From assembly GCF_026627925.1 (NCBI RefSeq), contig NZ_JAPNLE010000009.1:1798001-1862000 (forward strand): a stretch of DNA of 64,000 nucleotides, written 5' to 3'. Both the position numbers and the translations under genes were made by a program. Source of the stretch: Cupriavidus sp. D39 (GTDB lineage: Bacteria; Pseudomonadota; Gammaproteobacteria; Burkholderiales; Burkholderiaceae). Positions within the stretch are counted from its first letter, which is position 1, and each line of letters begins with the position of its first letter. This document shows positions 36,506-45,229 of the stretch, piece by piece. Below the pieces are notes generated by a model. It was not told the origin of the DNA. It was given only the letters and a program-made list of their open reading frames with translations, and did not search any database.

Positions 36506-38792
36506 GGTGCGCCTCCTGTTCCTTGCGCTCGCGCAGCGCGGCCAGCACCTTCTCGGGCGTGATGGGCAACGTGGTGATGCGCACGCCGATGGCGTCGTAG
36601 ACCGCATTGGCGATGGCAGCCGCGCCGGGCAGGATCGCGGTTTCGCTGGCGCCCTTGGCGCCGTAGGGCCCGTTAGGCTCAACGGACTCGACAACATCCG
36701 TGCGCAGCGCGGGCACGGCATCCGCGGTCGGCATGGTGTAGTCGGCAAAGTTGCCGTTCAGGATGCGGCCGTCTTCGACCTGCACATGCTCGTACAGGGT
36801 CCAGCCGATCGCCTGCACGGTGGCGCCATGCGTCTGGCCGTGCACCGCTAGCGGGTTGATGGCCTTGCCGCAGTCGTCCGACACGAAGCTGTCGATCAGC
36901 GTGACCTGCCCGGTGACGGTATCCACCTCCACTTCGACGGCCTGCGCCGCGAAGGAATAGGCCGGGGCGATGTTGCCGTAGTAGTTGGCATCGTGCATCA
37001 CGGTGGGCGCGTCATAGGTGGCGCGCACCATCAGCCCCTCGCCGCCGTGGCGGAAGATATGCAGCCGCGCGATCTCGGCGAGCGTGGCATGCTTGGTGTC
37101 GTCGTTGCGGGCGCGGATCACGCCATCGCGCAGGTCCAGCTCGTCCTGCGGCACGCCGAGCTTTTCCGCGGCAACGTCCAGCAGCTTCTGCCGGGCCTCA
37201 CGCGCGGCGCGCATCACGGCGTTGCCAGAGATGATCGTCACGCGCGACGCCAGCGAGCCGAGGCAGAACGGCGCCACATCGGTATCCGGCGCACTCACGG
37301 TGACATGCGACAGGGGAATGCCCAGCTCCTGCGCGCAGATCTGGCTGAGCATGGTGTTGGCGCCCTGCCCCATGTCGCACTCGCTGGTGAGCAGCATGAC
37401 GCGCCCATCCTCGTTGACCTTGAGCACGATGGTGGAGCCGTCCCAGTTGCCGAGCGTGCGGTTGCCGCTGACGTGCATCGCGGCGGCAATGCCGAGCCCG
37501 CGCCGGCGCGTGCCGGTTCGCCGCGAGGCATCGGCGCGGCGCGCATCCCACCGGATCGCTGCGCGCGTTTGCTCCAGGCATTCCACCAGGCCGCTGCTGC
37601 CGATTTTCCAGCCATGCACGCTGGTGTCGCCGGAGCGGATGGCGTTGCGCTTGTGGACTTCGATGGGATCCATGCCGAGCATCTCGGCCAACATGGTGAG
37701 ATGGCTGTTCAGCGGAAACTGCATCTGCTGGCCACCAAAGCCGCGGAACGCGCCGCGCGGCGGATTGTTGGTGTAGGCCAGCACCGCGTGGGAACGCACG
37801 TTTTCCACGCGGTGCATGTTGTCGCTGCGCATGGCGGTCACGTGCATCACGTCGCCGGCAAGGCCGGCATAGGCGCCGCACTCCGCCACGATATTGACGT
37901 CCTTGGCAACGATCATCCCCTGCGCGTCCAGGCCCATCTTGAGCCAGACCCGCGCTGGCACGCTGGAACGCGCGCCAAGGAAATCCTCGAGCCGGTTGTT
38001 GACCAGCCGCACCGGACGGTCCAGCCGCGTGGCCAGCAGGGCGGTGATCAGGCTGTTGCTCTCCTCCACGATCTTGGCGCCAAAGCCGCCGCCGGTGACC
38101 GCCTGGATCACGCGGATGGTGGACACAGGCCGGTCCAGTGCTTCGGCCAGCCGCGCGCGCGCCAGGAACACGGATTGCGTCGAGGCCCAGACCGTCAGCC
38201 GGCCATTGCCATCCTGCGCGGCCACCGTCGCCATCGGCTCCAGGTAGCCGGGATACTGCGAATGCATGTCGTAGGTGGCCTCGTAGACCACGGCCGCGCG
38301 GGCGAAGCCGGCTTCAACGTCGCCCCGCACGATACGCATCTCGTGCGCGATATTGCGCGTGCCCGGGTGCAGCTGCGCCGCGCCATCGGCCAGCGCCGCA
38401 TCGGTGCTGAAAATGGCGGGCAGCTCTTCGTACTCCACGCGGATCAGGTCGAGCGCATCGCGCGCGGTTTCCTCGTCCACGGCGACCACCGCGGCGACCT
38501 CTTCCCCCACGTGGCGGACCACGCCGGCGGCGAGAATGCGCTGCTCCTTGCGATGCGTGCCCCACAGCCGCGACGGCGAGTCCTCGCCGGTCAGCACCAG
38601 CTTGACGCCTGGCAACCCGCGCGCCGCCGCTGTGTCGATGCGAACGATGCGGGCATGCGGATACGGGCTGCGCAGCACCTTGGCATGCAGCATGCCGGCC
38701 TGCTTGATATCGCCGGCATACACGGCCCTGCCCATCACCTTCTCCCGCGCCGTCACTTGCGGCGTGGAGCTTCCCACTGTCGACGTGCTCAT
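36498..38792 (-). CDS. Molybdenum hydroxylase large subunit (xanthine dehydrogenase/CO dehydrogenase family)
   Basis: 764 residues binding the molybdopterin cofactor; it hydroxylates a C-H bond with water. The N-terminal a/b hammerhead (AYAGDIKQAGMLHAKVLRSPYPHARI) is followed by the cofactor segments GGGFGAK, PPRGAFRGFGGQQMQF near residue 350 and the catalytic glutamate in AKGASETAIL near 725. The loop GAFRGFGG is of the xanthine-dehydrogenase type; it lacks the AYRCSFR of true CO dehydrogenase, so CO oxidation is excluded. Likely substrates are N-heteroaromatics, aldehydes or aroyl-CoA. AGGAGG precedes the ATG. Confidence 0.93.
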   Translation of the reverse strand: MSTSTVGSSTPQVTAREKVMGRAVYAGDIKQAGMLHAKVLRSPYPHARIVRIDTAAARGLPGVKLVLTGEDSPSRLWGTHRKEQRILAAGVVRHVGEEVAAVVAVDEETARDALDLIRVEYEELPAIFSTDAALADGAAQLHPGTRNIAHEMRIVRGDVEAGFARAAVVYEATYDMHSQYPGYLEPMATVAAQDGNGRLTVWASTQSVFLARARLAEALDRPVSTIRVIQAVTGGGFGAKIVEESNSLITALLATRLDRPVRLVNNRLEDFLGARSSVPARVWLKMGLDAQGMIVAKDVNIVAECGAYAGLAGDVMHVTAMRSDNMHRVENVRSHAVLAYTNNPPRGAFRGFGGQQMQFPLNSHLTMLAEMLGMDPIEVHKRNAIRSGDTSVHGWKIGSSGLVECLEQTRAAIRWDARRADASRRTGTRRRGLGIAAAMHVSGNRTLGNWDGSTIVLKVNEDGRVMLLTSECDMGQGANTMLSQICAQELGIPLSHVTVSAPDTDVAPFCLGSLASRVTIISGNAVMRAAREARQKLLDVAAEKLGVPQDELDLRDGVIRARNDDTKHATLAEIARLHIFRHGGEGLMVRATYDAPTVMHDANYYGNIAPAYSFAAQAVEVEVDTVTGQVTLIDSFVSDDCGKAINPLAVHGQTHGATVQAIGWTLYEHVQVEDGRILNGNFADYTMPTADAVPALRTDVVESVEPNGPYGAKGASETAILPGAAAIANAVYDAIGVRITTLPITPEKVLAALRERKEQEAHHA

Positions 38793-38833
38793 GCCGACCT
38801 CCTGCTAGTCTGAAAACCACTGAACACCATGAA

Positions 38834-38861
38834 GAAGCCGGCAGGCGTTGCCGCCGGCTTC
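38834..38861 (-). terminator. Hairpin between the Bug gene and the hydroxylase genes
   Basis: GAAGCCGGC/GCCGGCTTC is a perfect 9-bp stem in the 72-bp gap after the first Bug gene, followed by TTCATGG. It may act as a partial terminator so that the receptor is made in excess of the enzyme. Confidence 0.5.
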
Positions 38862-38864
38862 GCG

Positions 38865-39845
38865 TCACTCGGCGGTGATGCCGAAATCCTTGATGACCTT
38901 GCCCAGCCGTTCATAGTCGGAGGCATTGATCCTTTCCAGCACGCCGGGCGCGCCGCCCACCGGCACCGCGCCGAAGGTGGCCATCTTTTCGGCGATGTCG
39001 GGCATCTTGACGATGTCGTTGAGCTGTTCGTTGAGCAGCTTCACCACATCGGCCGGCGTGCCCTTGGGCGCCATGACGCCATGCCATGCGCCCACGATGA
39101 CGTCCTTGTAGCCAAGCTCGGACAGCGTCGGCACATTGGGCAGCAGCGGCGAGCGCTGCGGATCGGTCACGGCCAGCGCGAGCAGCTTGCCCGTGTTGAT
39201 GTACTGGGCCACCGGCCCCAGCGTCACGTAGGCAAAGTTGACGTGGCCCGCGACGACGTCGTTGACTGCGGGCGCAACGCCCCGGTAAGGCACGTGCTGG
39301 ATCTTCACGCCCGCCGCCCGGTTCAGCCATTCGCCGGCGATGTGCATGGGTGAACCCGCGCCGGGGCTAGCATAGGTCAGCGGCTTGCCGGCCTTGGCCG
39401 CGGCCACCATCTCCTGCACGGTCTTGATGCCGGCACCCGGATACGCCACCAGCAGCACGGTCTGCGTGCCGGTCTGGATGACCGGGGTGAAGCCATGCAG
39501 CGCGTCGTAGCTGGAACTGGCAGGGAGCTTCAGCACCATCGGCGCCGTCGTGAACGGGTTCGGCGTGAACAACAACGTGTAGCCGTCGGCCGGCGCGCGG
39601 CCGACCATCGCGTTGCCAACCACGCCACCCGCGCCCGGCTTGTTCTCGACGATGACGGGCTGCTTGAGGCGCACCGACAACTTCTCGGCGTACATGCGCG
39701 CCATGGAGTCCGTATCGCCGCCCGGCGGATACGCCACGACGATCGTGACCGGCTTGACGGGATAGCCAAGCGCAAAGGCGCTGCCGCCTCCCAGGACAAT
39801 CGCGGCGAGCGCTGTGGCAAGGATGTGTCGGCGGGCAAGGTTCAT
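38865..39845 (-). CDS. Bug family (tripartite tricarboxylate) periplasmic binding protein (copy 1)
   Basis: 326 residues with a signal peptide (ATALAAIVLGGGSAFALG). The Bug fold pattern is clear: YPVKPVTIVVAYPPGGDTDSMAR near residue 28, VENKPGAGGVVGNAMV, DGYTLLFTPNPF and HVPYRGVAPAVNDVVAGHV. Such proteins bind carboxylates with high affinity. No TctA/TctB membrane partners are in the window, as is usual for the expanded Bug families of Cupriavidus and Bordetella. It heads the molybdenum-hydroxylase operon and is a paralogue of the Bug gene at 57581. Confidence 0.93.
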   Translation of the reverse strand: MNLARRHILATALAAIVLGGGSAFALGYPVKPVTIVVAYPPGGDTDSMARMYAEKLSVRLKQPVIVENKPGAGGVVGNAMVGRAPADGYTLLFTPNPFTTAPMVLKLPASSSYDALHGFTPVIQTGTQTVLLVAYPGAGIKTVQEMVAAAKAGKPLTYASPGAGSPMHIAGEWLNRAAGVKIQHVPYRGVAPAVNDVVAGHVNFAYVTLGPVAQYINTGKLLALAVTDPQRSPLLPNVPTLSELGYKDVIVGAWHGVMAPKGTPADVVKLLNEQLNDIVKMPDIAEKMATFGAVPVGGAPGVLERINASDYERLGKVIKDFGITAE

Positions 39846-39940
39846 CTACGGCTCCTGTGGGGACGCGCCACTTCAGCGGGGAATGGCGTGGTGGGTGCGG
39901 GGTTAGGCACGGCTAAGGGACGGGAACGCATTCGATGTGC

Positions 39941-39975
39941 GTTCTATTAGCGAAACACTAGTTCAGGAGAGGAAC
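39941..39975 (-). promoter_or_regulatory. Tandem IclR-type operator before the Bug/hydroxylase operon
   Basis: GTTCTATTAGCGAAAC at 39941-39956 fits GTTYY-N6-RRAAC exactly. GTTCAGGAGAGGAAC at 39961-39975 repeats the half-sites with one base less spacing, 20 bp away. The pair lies about 95-130 bp before the Bug ATG. The same arrangement occurs before three transcription units of the second island. Confidence 0.65.
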
Positions 39976-40000
39976 ATATCAATCATCCTAGATTGCGATT

Positions 40001-40035
40001 GTTGACTACTCAACTTACGTTAATCCCTAATTGAC
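40001..40035. promoter_or_regulatory. Palindromes between the Bug gene and marR, candidate MarR operator
   Basis: GTTGA-CTAC-TCAAC (40001-40014) is a perfect inverted repeat, and GTTAAT-CCCTA-ATTGAC (40019-40035) an imperfect one. Together with the IclR-type sites they fill the 309-bp divergent gap 39846-40154, which holds no gene. MarR proteins commonly bind such repeats in their own promoter. Confidence 0.45.
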
Positions 40036-40154
40036 ATCTTCATTATTTACATGAGCAGAAAATGGGGGATCATGATGGGAAGGAGGCGGCACCCCGGAGT
40101 CCCTATGAGACAATCGGCTCCGCCCCCTGATCAGCCGCCGTCCGGCGGCATTTC

Positions 40155-40730
40155 TTGAAAGACATGGATCTGATGAAGCGCGCAGCCGGCACGGCAGATG
40201 ACACCGGCGACACGGCAATACCCCCGGAAACCGACTGCCCCTGGGCGGAACTGGACGAGCAAGGAAACGGGCTCGACGTCGACGACTTCCTGACGACGCT
40301 GCTGAGCCAGCTGGTCAACGCCCTGCGGCGCACCGTCACGCTGCCCTACGCCGAGCAGTTCGCGCTAACGGTGCCCGAATGGCGCCTGCTGGCACTGCTG
40401 GCGCACGCGCGGCAGCTGCCCTTTGCGGAGCTGGTGCTGCAATCCACCTCGGACAAGGCGCTGGTGAGCCGCACGCTGCGGCTGCTGGAAGGCCGCGGGC
40501 TGGTGAAACTGGATGCCGAGGGCAACACCCCGCGCAAGAAGCTGATCTGCGGCATCACGCCGGCAGGCATGGCACTACATGAGCAAGTGATGCCGCTGGC
40601 CAGGAAAGGCCAGGCGGAGGTGATACGGCTGCTGGAGCCGGAGGAGCGACGCGCGATGTACCAGGCGCTGAGGAAGCTGCACGGCCTGTGCGTGACGCCA
40701 GGGCGGAAGGACGCCATTCCGGGCGAGTAA
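40155..40730 (+). CDS. MarR family transcriptional regulator
   Basis: 191 residues, with an unusually long polar N-terminus of about 40 residues before the winged-helix domain (TVPEWRLLALLAHARQLPFAELVLQSTSDKALVSRTLRLLEGRGLV; recognition helix near 98-112). It is divergent from the Bug/molybdenum-hydroxylase operon and so a candidate second regulator of it. The start is uncertain: in-frame ATGs occur at codons 1, 4 and 7. The effector is unknown; aromatic acids are common ligands in this family. Confidence 0.88.
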   Translation: MKDMDLMKRAAGTADDTGDTAIPPETDCPWAELDEQGNGLDVDDFLTTLLSQLVNALRRTVTLPYAEQFALTVPEWRLLALLAHARQLPFAELVLQSTSDKALVSRTLRLLEGRGLVKLDAEGNTPRKKLICGITPAGMALHEQVMPLARKGQAEVIRLLEPEERRAMYQALRKLHGLCVTPGRKDAIPGE

Positions 40731-41001
40731 TGACGACCCGGCGGACGCTCGGTTGCGGCCAAGCCCGAGGGCACTAGTCGAAGCCACCGAACAGGCCAAA
40801 GCCGCGCGCCATGACGAAGGCTGTCTCTCCCTCTCCCCTCAGGGGGAGAGGGCTGGGGAGAGGGGTGGCTTAGTCAATATGACTCCCCTGGGGCAAAGAG
40901 GGCTGGCCCGCCGCGAGGAATCAAACGCGGGTTAGCATGACTGCCAGAGCCGCATGGTGTGGACAGTGCCACACCCGGCGATTTCCAGCGCGGAGGCCAG
41001 C
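40731..41001. other. Gap between marR and the transposase gene
   Basis: 271 bp with one GC-rich triple-arm repeat (40825-40865) and, nearer the transposase, an inverted repeat GTGTGG-N6-CCACAC around 40957-40974 that belongs to the left part of the insertion element. No gene is visible. Confidence 0.5.
40825..40865 (+). repeat. Dispersed GC-rich hairpin repeat, left copy
   Basis: The arms CCCTCTCCCC-TCA-GGGGGAGAGGG form a hairpin followed by a third arm GGGGAGAGGGG. The unit recurs in inverted orientation at 42496-42534. Repeats of this type are scattered between genes in Burkholderiales and other genomes. Confidence 0.7.
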
Positions 41002-42132
41002 ATGGAACACGATAGCACTTTGTACGTGGGTCTTGACGTCCATAAGGACTCGATCACGGTCGCCTACGCACTCGGCGCGGGCGAGGTCGAACTGCTTGGC
41101 AAGATCGGTACCTCGAAGGCCGATATCGATCGCCTGTGCAAGCGCCTGCAGTCTAAAGCGAGCCGGATCCGCATCGTCTACGAGGCAGGCCCTTGCGGCT
41201 ATGGCCTTTACCGGCAGCTTGCAGGGAAGGGATTCGAGTGCATGGTGTGCGCGCCGTCGCTGATCCCGAAGAAACCCGGCGAGCGCGTCAAGACCGATCG
41301 GCGCGATGCGGTCAAGCTCGTGCGATCGCTGCGCGCCGGCGACCTCTCGGCGGTGTACGTACCCAGTGTGGAGGATGAAGCGTTCCGGGATCTGTCGCGC
41401 GCCTGGGTCAACGCCAAGGACGATCTGAAGCGCGCCCGGCAACGGCTGAAGGCCTTTCTGCTTTCACATGGGGTGCGCTACAGCGGCAGAGCCGACTGGG
41501 GACCGGCGCACCGGCGCTGGATCAGTACCTTTGCGTTCGACACCGTGTGGCAGCAACTTGCCTTTGACGAATATCGACGTGCCATCGAGGATCGGCTCGC
41601 GCAATGCAGCCGTCTCGAAGCGGCCTTGCGCGAAGCCGTGGTCAACTGGCGCTTCTATCCGGCCGTACTGGGCTTGCAGGCCATGCGCGGCGTGCAGTTC
41701 ACCACGGCGATAGGCATGCTCGCCGAATTGGGCGATCTCTCGCGCTTTGTGCATCCGCGCCAACTGATGGCTTGGCTCGGGGTGACGCCCGCCGAACATT
41801 CATCGGGGGAAAAACGGCGCCAAGGCAGCATCACCAAGAACGGCAATAGTTATGCAAGAAAGCTGCTAATCGAAGCCGCCTGGAGTTACCGGCACCCGGC
41901 ACGTGTGAGCCCCGAGATTCAGCGACGGCACGAAGGCATCCCGAAGGCCATCGTTGACCGGTCCTGGGACGCCCAGGTTCGACTGTGCCGGCGCTATCGA
42001 AGACTTGCCGCGCGCGGCAAGAACCCGAACATTGCGGTGGTTGCGGTGGCCCGCGAACTGAGCGGGTTCATCTGGGACATCAGCCGGCTCGCCATGTCGC
42101 TTGCCATACCGAACGCGGCGCAGACAACGTAA
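41002..42132 (+). CDS. IS110-family transposase (DEDD recombinase)
   Basis: 376 residues. The N-terminal RuvC-like DEDD domain shows D12 in VGLDVHKD, E61 in VYEAGP, and D99 and D102 in [10 protein letters not shown]. The C-terminal Transposase_20 domain ([24 protein letters not shown], then [20 protein letters not shown]) holds the second catalytic serine region. CGGAGG precedes the ATG at 41002; a longer frame starts at 40954. The gene looks intact, so the element may be active. IS110 enzymes are guided by an element-encoded RNA. Confidence 0.95.
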   Translation: MEHDSTLYVGLDVHKDSITVAYALGAGEVELLGKIGTSKADIDRLCKRLQSKASRIRIVYEAGPCGYGLYRQLAGKGFECMVCAPSLIPKKPGERVKTDRRDAVKLVRSLRAGDLSAVYVPSVEDEAFRDLSRAWVNAKDDLKRARQRLKAFLLSHGVRYSGRADWGPAHRRWISTFAFDTVWQQLAFDEYRRAIEDRLAQCSRLEAALREAVVNWRFYPAVLGLQAMRGVQFTTAIGMLAELGDLSRFVHPRQLMAWLGVTPAEHSSGEKRRQGSITKNGNSYARKLLIEAAWSYRHPARVSPEIQRRHEGIPKAIVDRSWDAQVRLCRRYRRLAARGKNPNIAVVAVARELSGFIWDISRLAMSLAIPNAAQTT

Positions 42133-42420
42133 CCCAGCGCCAAGGTACCAACCTATCTGCCACCTACTGTGGAGCCAGTTTCCTGAAGGGCGACGTAGCC
42201 CGGCACACGAGCAACCCGCGACCTAGCTAGGCAACGGATTTCATCCGACTTGCGGCCTTAGATAGCGGCAGGCTCATTGGGCGGACCTCTGTAATGCGGT
42301 AACCAACCCGCGGATATCAGCGTGATCCACCGTCGAGACTTACTGCTACGTCGCCCTCCAGGAAATTGGGGAACAACATGCAACCGTGAAACTGAATCAA
42401 ACCAATCTCGATTGACACGG
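42133..42420 (+). ncRNA. Candidate guide (bridge/seek) RNA region of the IS110 element
   Basis: About 290 bases of noncoding sequence follow the transposase stop. They contain small hairpins such as CGGAT-TTC-ATCCG (near 42235-42248) and further GC-rich stems. In IS1111-group elements the guide RNA is encoded downstream of the transposase, in IS110-group elements upstream. The long downstream segment suggests the former. This is inferred from position; no conserved RNA motif was verified. The rest of the gap to 42594 holds only the right hairpin repeat. Confidence 0.3.
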
Positions 42421-42495
42421 GGAGTCATATCAGCTAGGAGCCACTTGAAGCGAAGCCCATGGTGTTTTCCAGCACGCAGGCGTAACCAGCGCCCG

Positions 42496-42534
42496 CCCTC
42501 TCCTCCGGCCCCTCTCCCACAAGTGGGAGAGGGG
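42496..42534 (-). repeat. Dispersed GC-rich hairpin repeat, right copy
   Basis: CCCCTCTCCCAC-AA-GTGGGAGAGGGG (42509-42534) is a perfect 12-bp stem with a third arm CCCTCTCC before it. It is the reverse-oriented counterpart of 40825-40865. It lies about 60 bases past the MFS stop codon and may help end the catabolic operon transcript. Confidence 0.7.
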
Positions 42535-42594
42535 AGCAGACCGGTGGCATCGAACGGAGCAAACCGCCGCGAATTTGCGCAGCCTCGCACCGCC

Positions 42595-44058
42595 TCAGGC
42601 CTCGAGTTGCTCGAGCACCTTGCCCTTGGTCTCGATGCCAAGGAAGTGGATGGTGAGCGCCGCCACGAACGGGACCGCGGCCAGCGCGTAGAAGGCGCTG
42701 CTGAGATTGCCCGAGCCGATGGTGCTGGCAACCAGCGTCGGCGCGAAGATCGCCGCCAGCTTCAGCCACGCGCCCCCGAAACCGCAGCCCATGGCGCGGA
42801 TGCTGGTGGGGTACAACTCCGGCGTGTACACGTAGGCGGTGATAAAGCCGCTGGCCAGGAAGCCGAGCGACAACGCGCAGAGGCCGGCAACGACGTACAC
42901 CGACTCCGCGTGGAACACGCCAGCCAGCGCCAGCGACAACGCGCACAGGATGAACGAGACGTTGATGACCGGCTTGCGGCCCACCTTGTCGACGATCATC
43001 GCGCAGACCAGCGAGCCGATCACGCCGAGCACCGATGCGCCGGCGGCCAGGTTCAGCGCCAGTTGCAGCGGTGCGTGATACACCGTCTTGTAGATCGTCG
43101 GCAGCCAGGTCGACAGGCCGTACTGGATAAAGCCGCAAGTGGCCCACAGCATCCATACCGCCAGCGTGCGCCCGACATAAGCCTTGCTCAGCAGATCCCG
43201 GACGCGCCGGCGCGGGTGCCTGCCCGTCATCGCATCGTAGGCGGACACATCGCCCAGCGGCGCGAGCGGACCCTTGGCCCGGGACTCGAACACCGCGAGC
43301 GCGCGGTCGGCCTCGGCCAGCCGGCCCTTCTCGGCCAGCCAGCGCGGCGACTCGGGAATGGCCCGGCGCAGGATAAAGAACAGGATGACCGGGGCGCCGC
43401 CGATGAAGTACATGACGGTCCAGCCGAACCTCGGCACCAGCCACGCGCCGACCGCGTTGGAGATCAGCAGGCCGATCGGGAACACCACCTCGTACAGCAG
43501 CACGAAGCGCCCGCGCCCGTGGGCACGCGTCACTTCGTTGATATAGGTGGCGGCCACCGGCAGTTCACCGCCCAGGCCAAGGCCCTGCACGATGCGCAGC
43601 AAGGCAAAGATCTCGAACGAAGGCGCGAAGCCGCAGGCGATGCTCATCAGGCCGATGATGCCCGCGCTCCAGCCAATCGAGTTCAGGCGGCCGAAACGCT
43701 CGGCGAGCGCCGGAAACAGCAGCGCGCCGATCAGTTGCCCGACTGAAGGCGCCGCGATCAGGAAGCCGATCTGGCCTGGCGTGAGCGACCACATCGAGAT
43801 CAGCAGCGGCAGCGTGGCAGCAATGGCAATGACGTCGAAGCCATCGAAGAACGTGGCCAGGCCGATCAGCAGCCGTGCCCTGACATGCATGCCATTGCTG
43901 GGCAGGCGCTCGATGCGGGCGATGATCTCGCCCCGGGTAGTTGCCACGGGGGCATCGGTGGCGCGCACGCCACCGCCTGCCGTGATGTTGCTAGATGGGG
44001 TCGCCACGCCCTCGGCGTTCGCATTGGCGAACGGGGCCTCTTGTCTCTGGATCAACAC
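42595..44058 (-). CDS. MFS transporter, aromatic-acid/metabolite:H+ symporter type
   Basis: 487 residues with 12 predicted helices after a hydrophilic N-terminus of about 56 residues. Family motifs are GALLFPALAERFGR after helix 2 (near 118), RIVQGLGLGGELPVAATYINE near 155 and AIPESPRWLAEKGR in the central loop. It resembles AAHS/MHS symporters that import aromatic acids. Last gene of the twelve-gene operon, so it probably imports the substrate. The start is GTG at 44058; ATG at codon 57 would remove the N-terminal extension. Confidence 0.9.
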   Translation of the reverse strand: MLIQRQEAPFANANAEGVATPSSNITAGGGVRATDAPVATTRGEIIARIERLPSNGMHVRARLLIGLATFFDGFDVIAIAATLPLLISMWSLTPGQIGFLIAAPSVGQLIGALLFPALAERFGRLNSIGWSAGIIGLMSIACGFAPSFEIFALLRIVQGLGLGGELPVAATYINEVTRAHGRGRFVLLYEVVFPIGLLISNAVGAWLVPRFGWTVMYFIGGAPVILFFILRRAIPESPRWLAEKGRLAEADRALAVFESRAKGPLAPLGDVSAYDAMTGRHPRRRVRDLLSKAYVGRTLAVWMLWATCGFIQYGLSTWLPTIYKTVYHAPLQLALNLAAGASVLGVIGSLVCAMIVDKVGRKPVINVSFILCALSLALAGVFHAESVYVVAGLCALSLGFLASGFITAYVYTPELYPTSIRAMGCGFGGAWLKLAAIFAPTLVASTIGSGNLSSAFYALAAVPFVAALTIHFLGIETKGKVLEQLEA

Positions 44059-44145
44059 TGTGTCTCTCTTCTAAAGTATCCGAGGCAGGCAGCCGCCCCG
44101 CGCTGGCGCATTGCCGGCATTACCCGCCAATGGCCACCACCGTCG

Positions 44146-44166
44146 GCGCCGCAGTGGATGCGGCGC
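44146..44166 (-). terminator. Hairpin between the reductase and MFS genes
   Basis: GCGCCGCA-N5-TGCGGCGC is a perfect 8-bp stem 13 bases past the reductase stop codon, without a T-run. It is probably an intra-operon processing or attenuation hairpin. Confidence 0.4.
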
Positions 44167-44178
44167 GCGGAGGCGCGC

Positions 44179-45135
44179 TTAGAGGTCCAGGACCAGGCGC
44201 TTGCCTTTGCAGCCTGACACGCAAACCATCATGGTCTGGTTCGACTCGCGCTCGCTCTTGCTGAGCACGCCGTCGCGGTGTTCGGGAATGCCTTCCAGCA
44301 CACGCGTTTCGCACGAGCCGCATACGCCTTCCTTGCAGCTGTGCTCCACGGCAATGCCCGCTTCGAGCAAGGCATCCAGCAAGGACTTGCCTGCGGGCAC
44401 TTTCAGCTCGCTACCCGTGCTTGCGAGTGCCACGGTGTACTCGCCTTCCTGGACTGCCGCTACCGACGGGTCGGCGGCAAAGCGTTCGATATGCACTTCG
44501 GGGTAGCCGTGAGCGGCGCAGGCGGCTTCGAAGGCATTGAGCATCGGGCCCGGGCCGCAGCAGTAGAAGTGCGTGGTTGCCGCTTCCCCGGCCAACAGCG
44601 CCGACAGGTCCGGCGGGCTGCCCGCCTCGTCGTCGAAGTGCATGCGCACCGCGTCGCCGTAGGCGGCCAGCTCGTCCGCGAAGGCCGCTTCCGCACGCGA
44701 GCGCGCGCAGTAGAGCAATGTGAAGGAGCGCCCGAGTTCGTGCAAACGACGCGCCATGCACACGATGGGCGTGACGCCGATGCCGCCGGCCACCAGCACC
44801 GTGTGGGCCGCGCCCTCTTCCAGCGCGAAGTGGTTGCGCGGCGCCGCCACGGTGAGCGTGCTGCCCACGCGCAGTTGCTCGTGCACGTAACGCGAACCGC
44901 CGCGGCTTGCGCGGTCGAGCAGCACGCCCACCACGTAGCGGTCGCGCACTTCCGGCGCGCCGCACAGCGAGTAGCTGCGCACCAGGCCATTGCCCAGATG
45001 CAGGTCGATATGCGCGCCCGGCGCGTACTCGGGCAACGCATGCCCTTGCGGATCGCGCAGTTCCACGCTGACGATGCCGTGCGCTTCGAAACGCATGGCC
45101 TGCACGCGCAGGTTCAGGGATTGGCTGGTACTCAT
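44179..45135 (-). CDS. Ferredoxin:NAD(P) reductase of phthalate-dioxygenase-reductase/VanB type
   Basis: 318-residue electron carrier for the Rieske oxygenase. Order: FMN-binding barrel (GLVRSYSLCGAPE near residue 52), NAD-binding domain (VLVAGGIGVTPIVCMARRL near 115; YCCGPGPMLNAFE near 205) and a C-terminal plant-type [2Fe-2S] domain (VEHSCKEGVCGSCETRVLEG, with a last cysteine in MMVCVSGCKG). It is thus a class IA reductase that hands electrons directly to the oxygenase; no separate ferredoxin is needed. GGAAGTG precedes the ATG. Confidence 0.94.
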   Translation of the reverse strand: MSTSQSLNLRVQAMRFEAHGIVSVELRDPQGHALPEYAPGAHIDLHLGNGLVRSYSLCGAPEVRDRYVVGVLLDRASRGGSRYVHEQLRVGSTLTVAAPRNHFALEEGAAHTVLVAGGIGVTPIVCMARRLHELGRSFTLLYCARSRAEAAFADELAAYGDAVRMHFDDEAGSPPDLSALLAGEAATTHFYCCGPGPMLNAFEAACAAHGYPEVHIERFAADPSVAAVQEGEYTVALASTGSELKVPAGKSLLDALLEAGIAVEHSCKEGVCGSCETRVLEGIPEHRDGVLSKSERESNQTMMVCVSGCKGKRLVLDL

Positions 45136-45150
45136 GGCACTTCCTTCGGT

Positions 45151-45180
45151 TGCTTCGTGTTGCTTCGTGTTGCTTCGTGT
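45151..45180. repeat. Three exact 10-bp tandem repeats
   Basis: TGCTTCGTGT is repeated three times without a change, flanked by degenerate copies, in the 94-bp spacer between the extradiol dioxygenase and reductase genes. It could vary in copy number by slippage and alter spacing or mRNA folding. Confidence 0.85.
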
Positions 45181-45229
45181 TGCTTGTCTCGCCCGTGTTG
45201 CCTGTGTTGCCTGTACTGCTACGCCGTGC

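Larger units (their letters stand above)
40936..42440 (+). mobile_element. IS110-family insertion sequence (ends approximate)
   Basis: One transposase gene with about 70-130 bp on its left and about 300 bp of noncoding DNA on its right. I could not fix the ends: IS110 elements have no long terminal inverted repeats and make little or no target duplication. The element sits between the two halves of the proposed catabolic regulon and inside a pair of inverted hairpin repeats. Other Burkholderiaceae copies would define its limits. Confidence 0.6.

Noticed and set aside
36498..38792. Carbon monoxide dehydrogenase (CoxL) as the specific function
   Set aside because: The active-site loop is GAFRGFGG, not the AYRCSFR signature of true form I CO dehydrogenase, so only the family, not CO oxidation, is supported.
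40825..42534. CRISPR array from the repeated GC-rich units
   Set aside because: There are only two copies, 1.6 kb apart and in opposite orientation, with no regular spacers and no cas genes.
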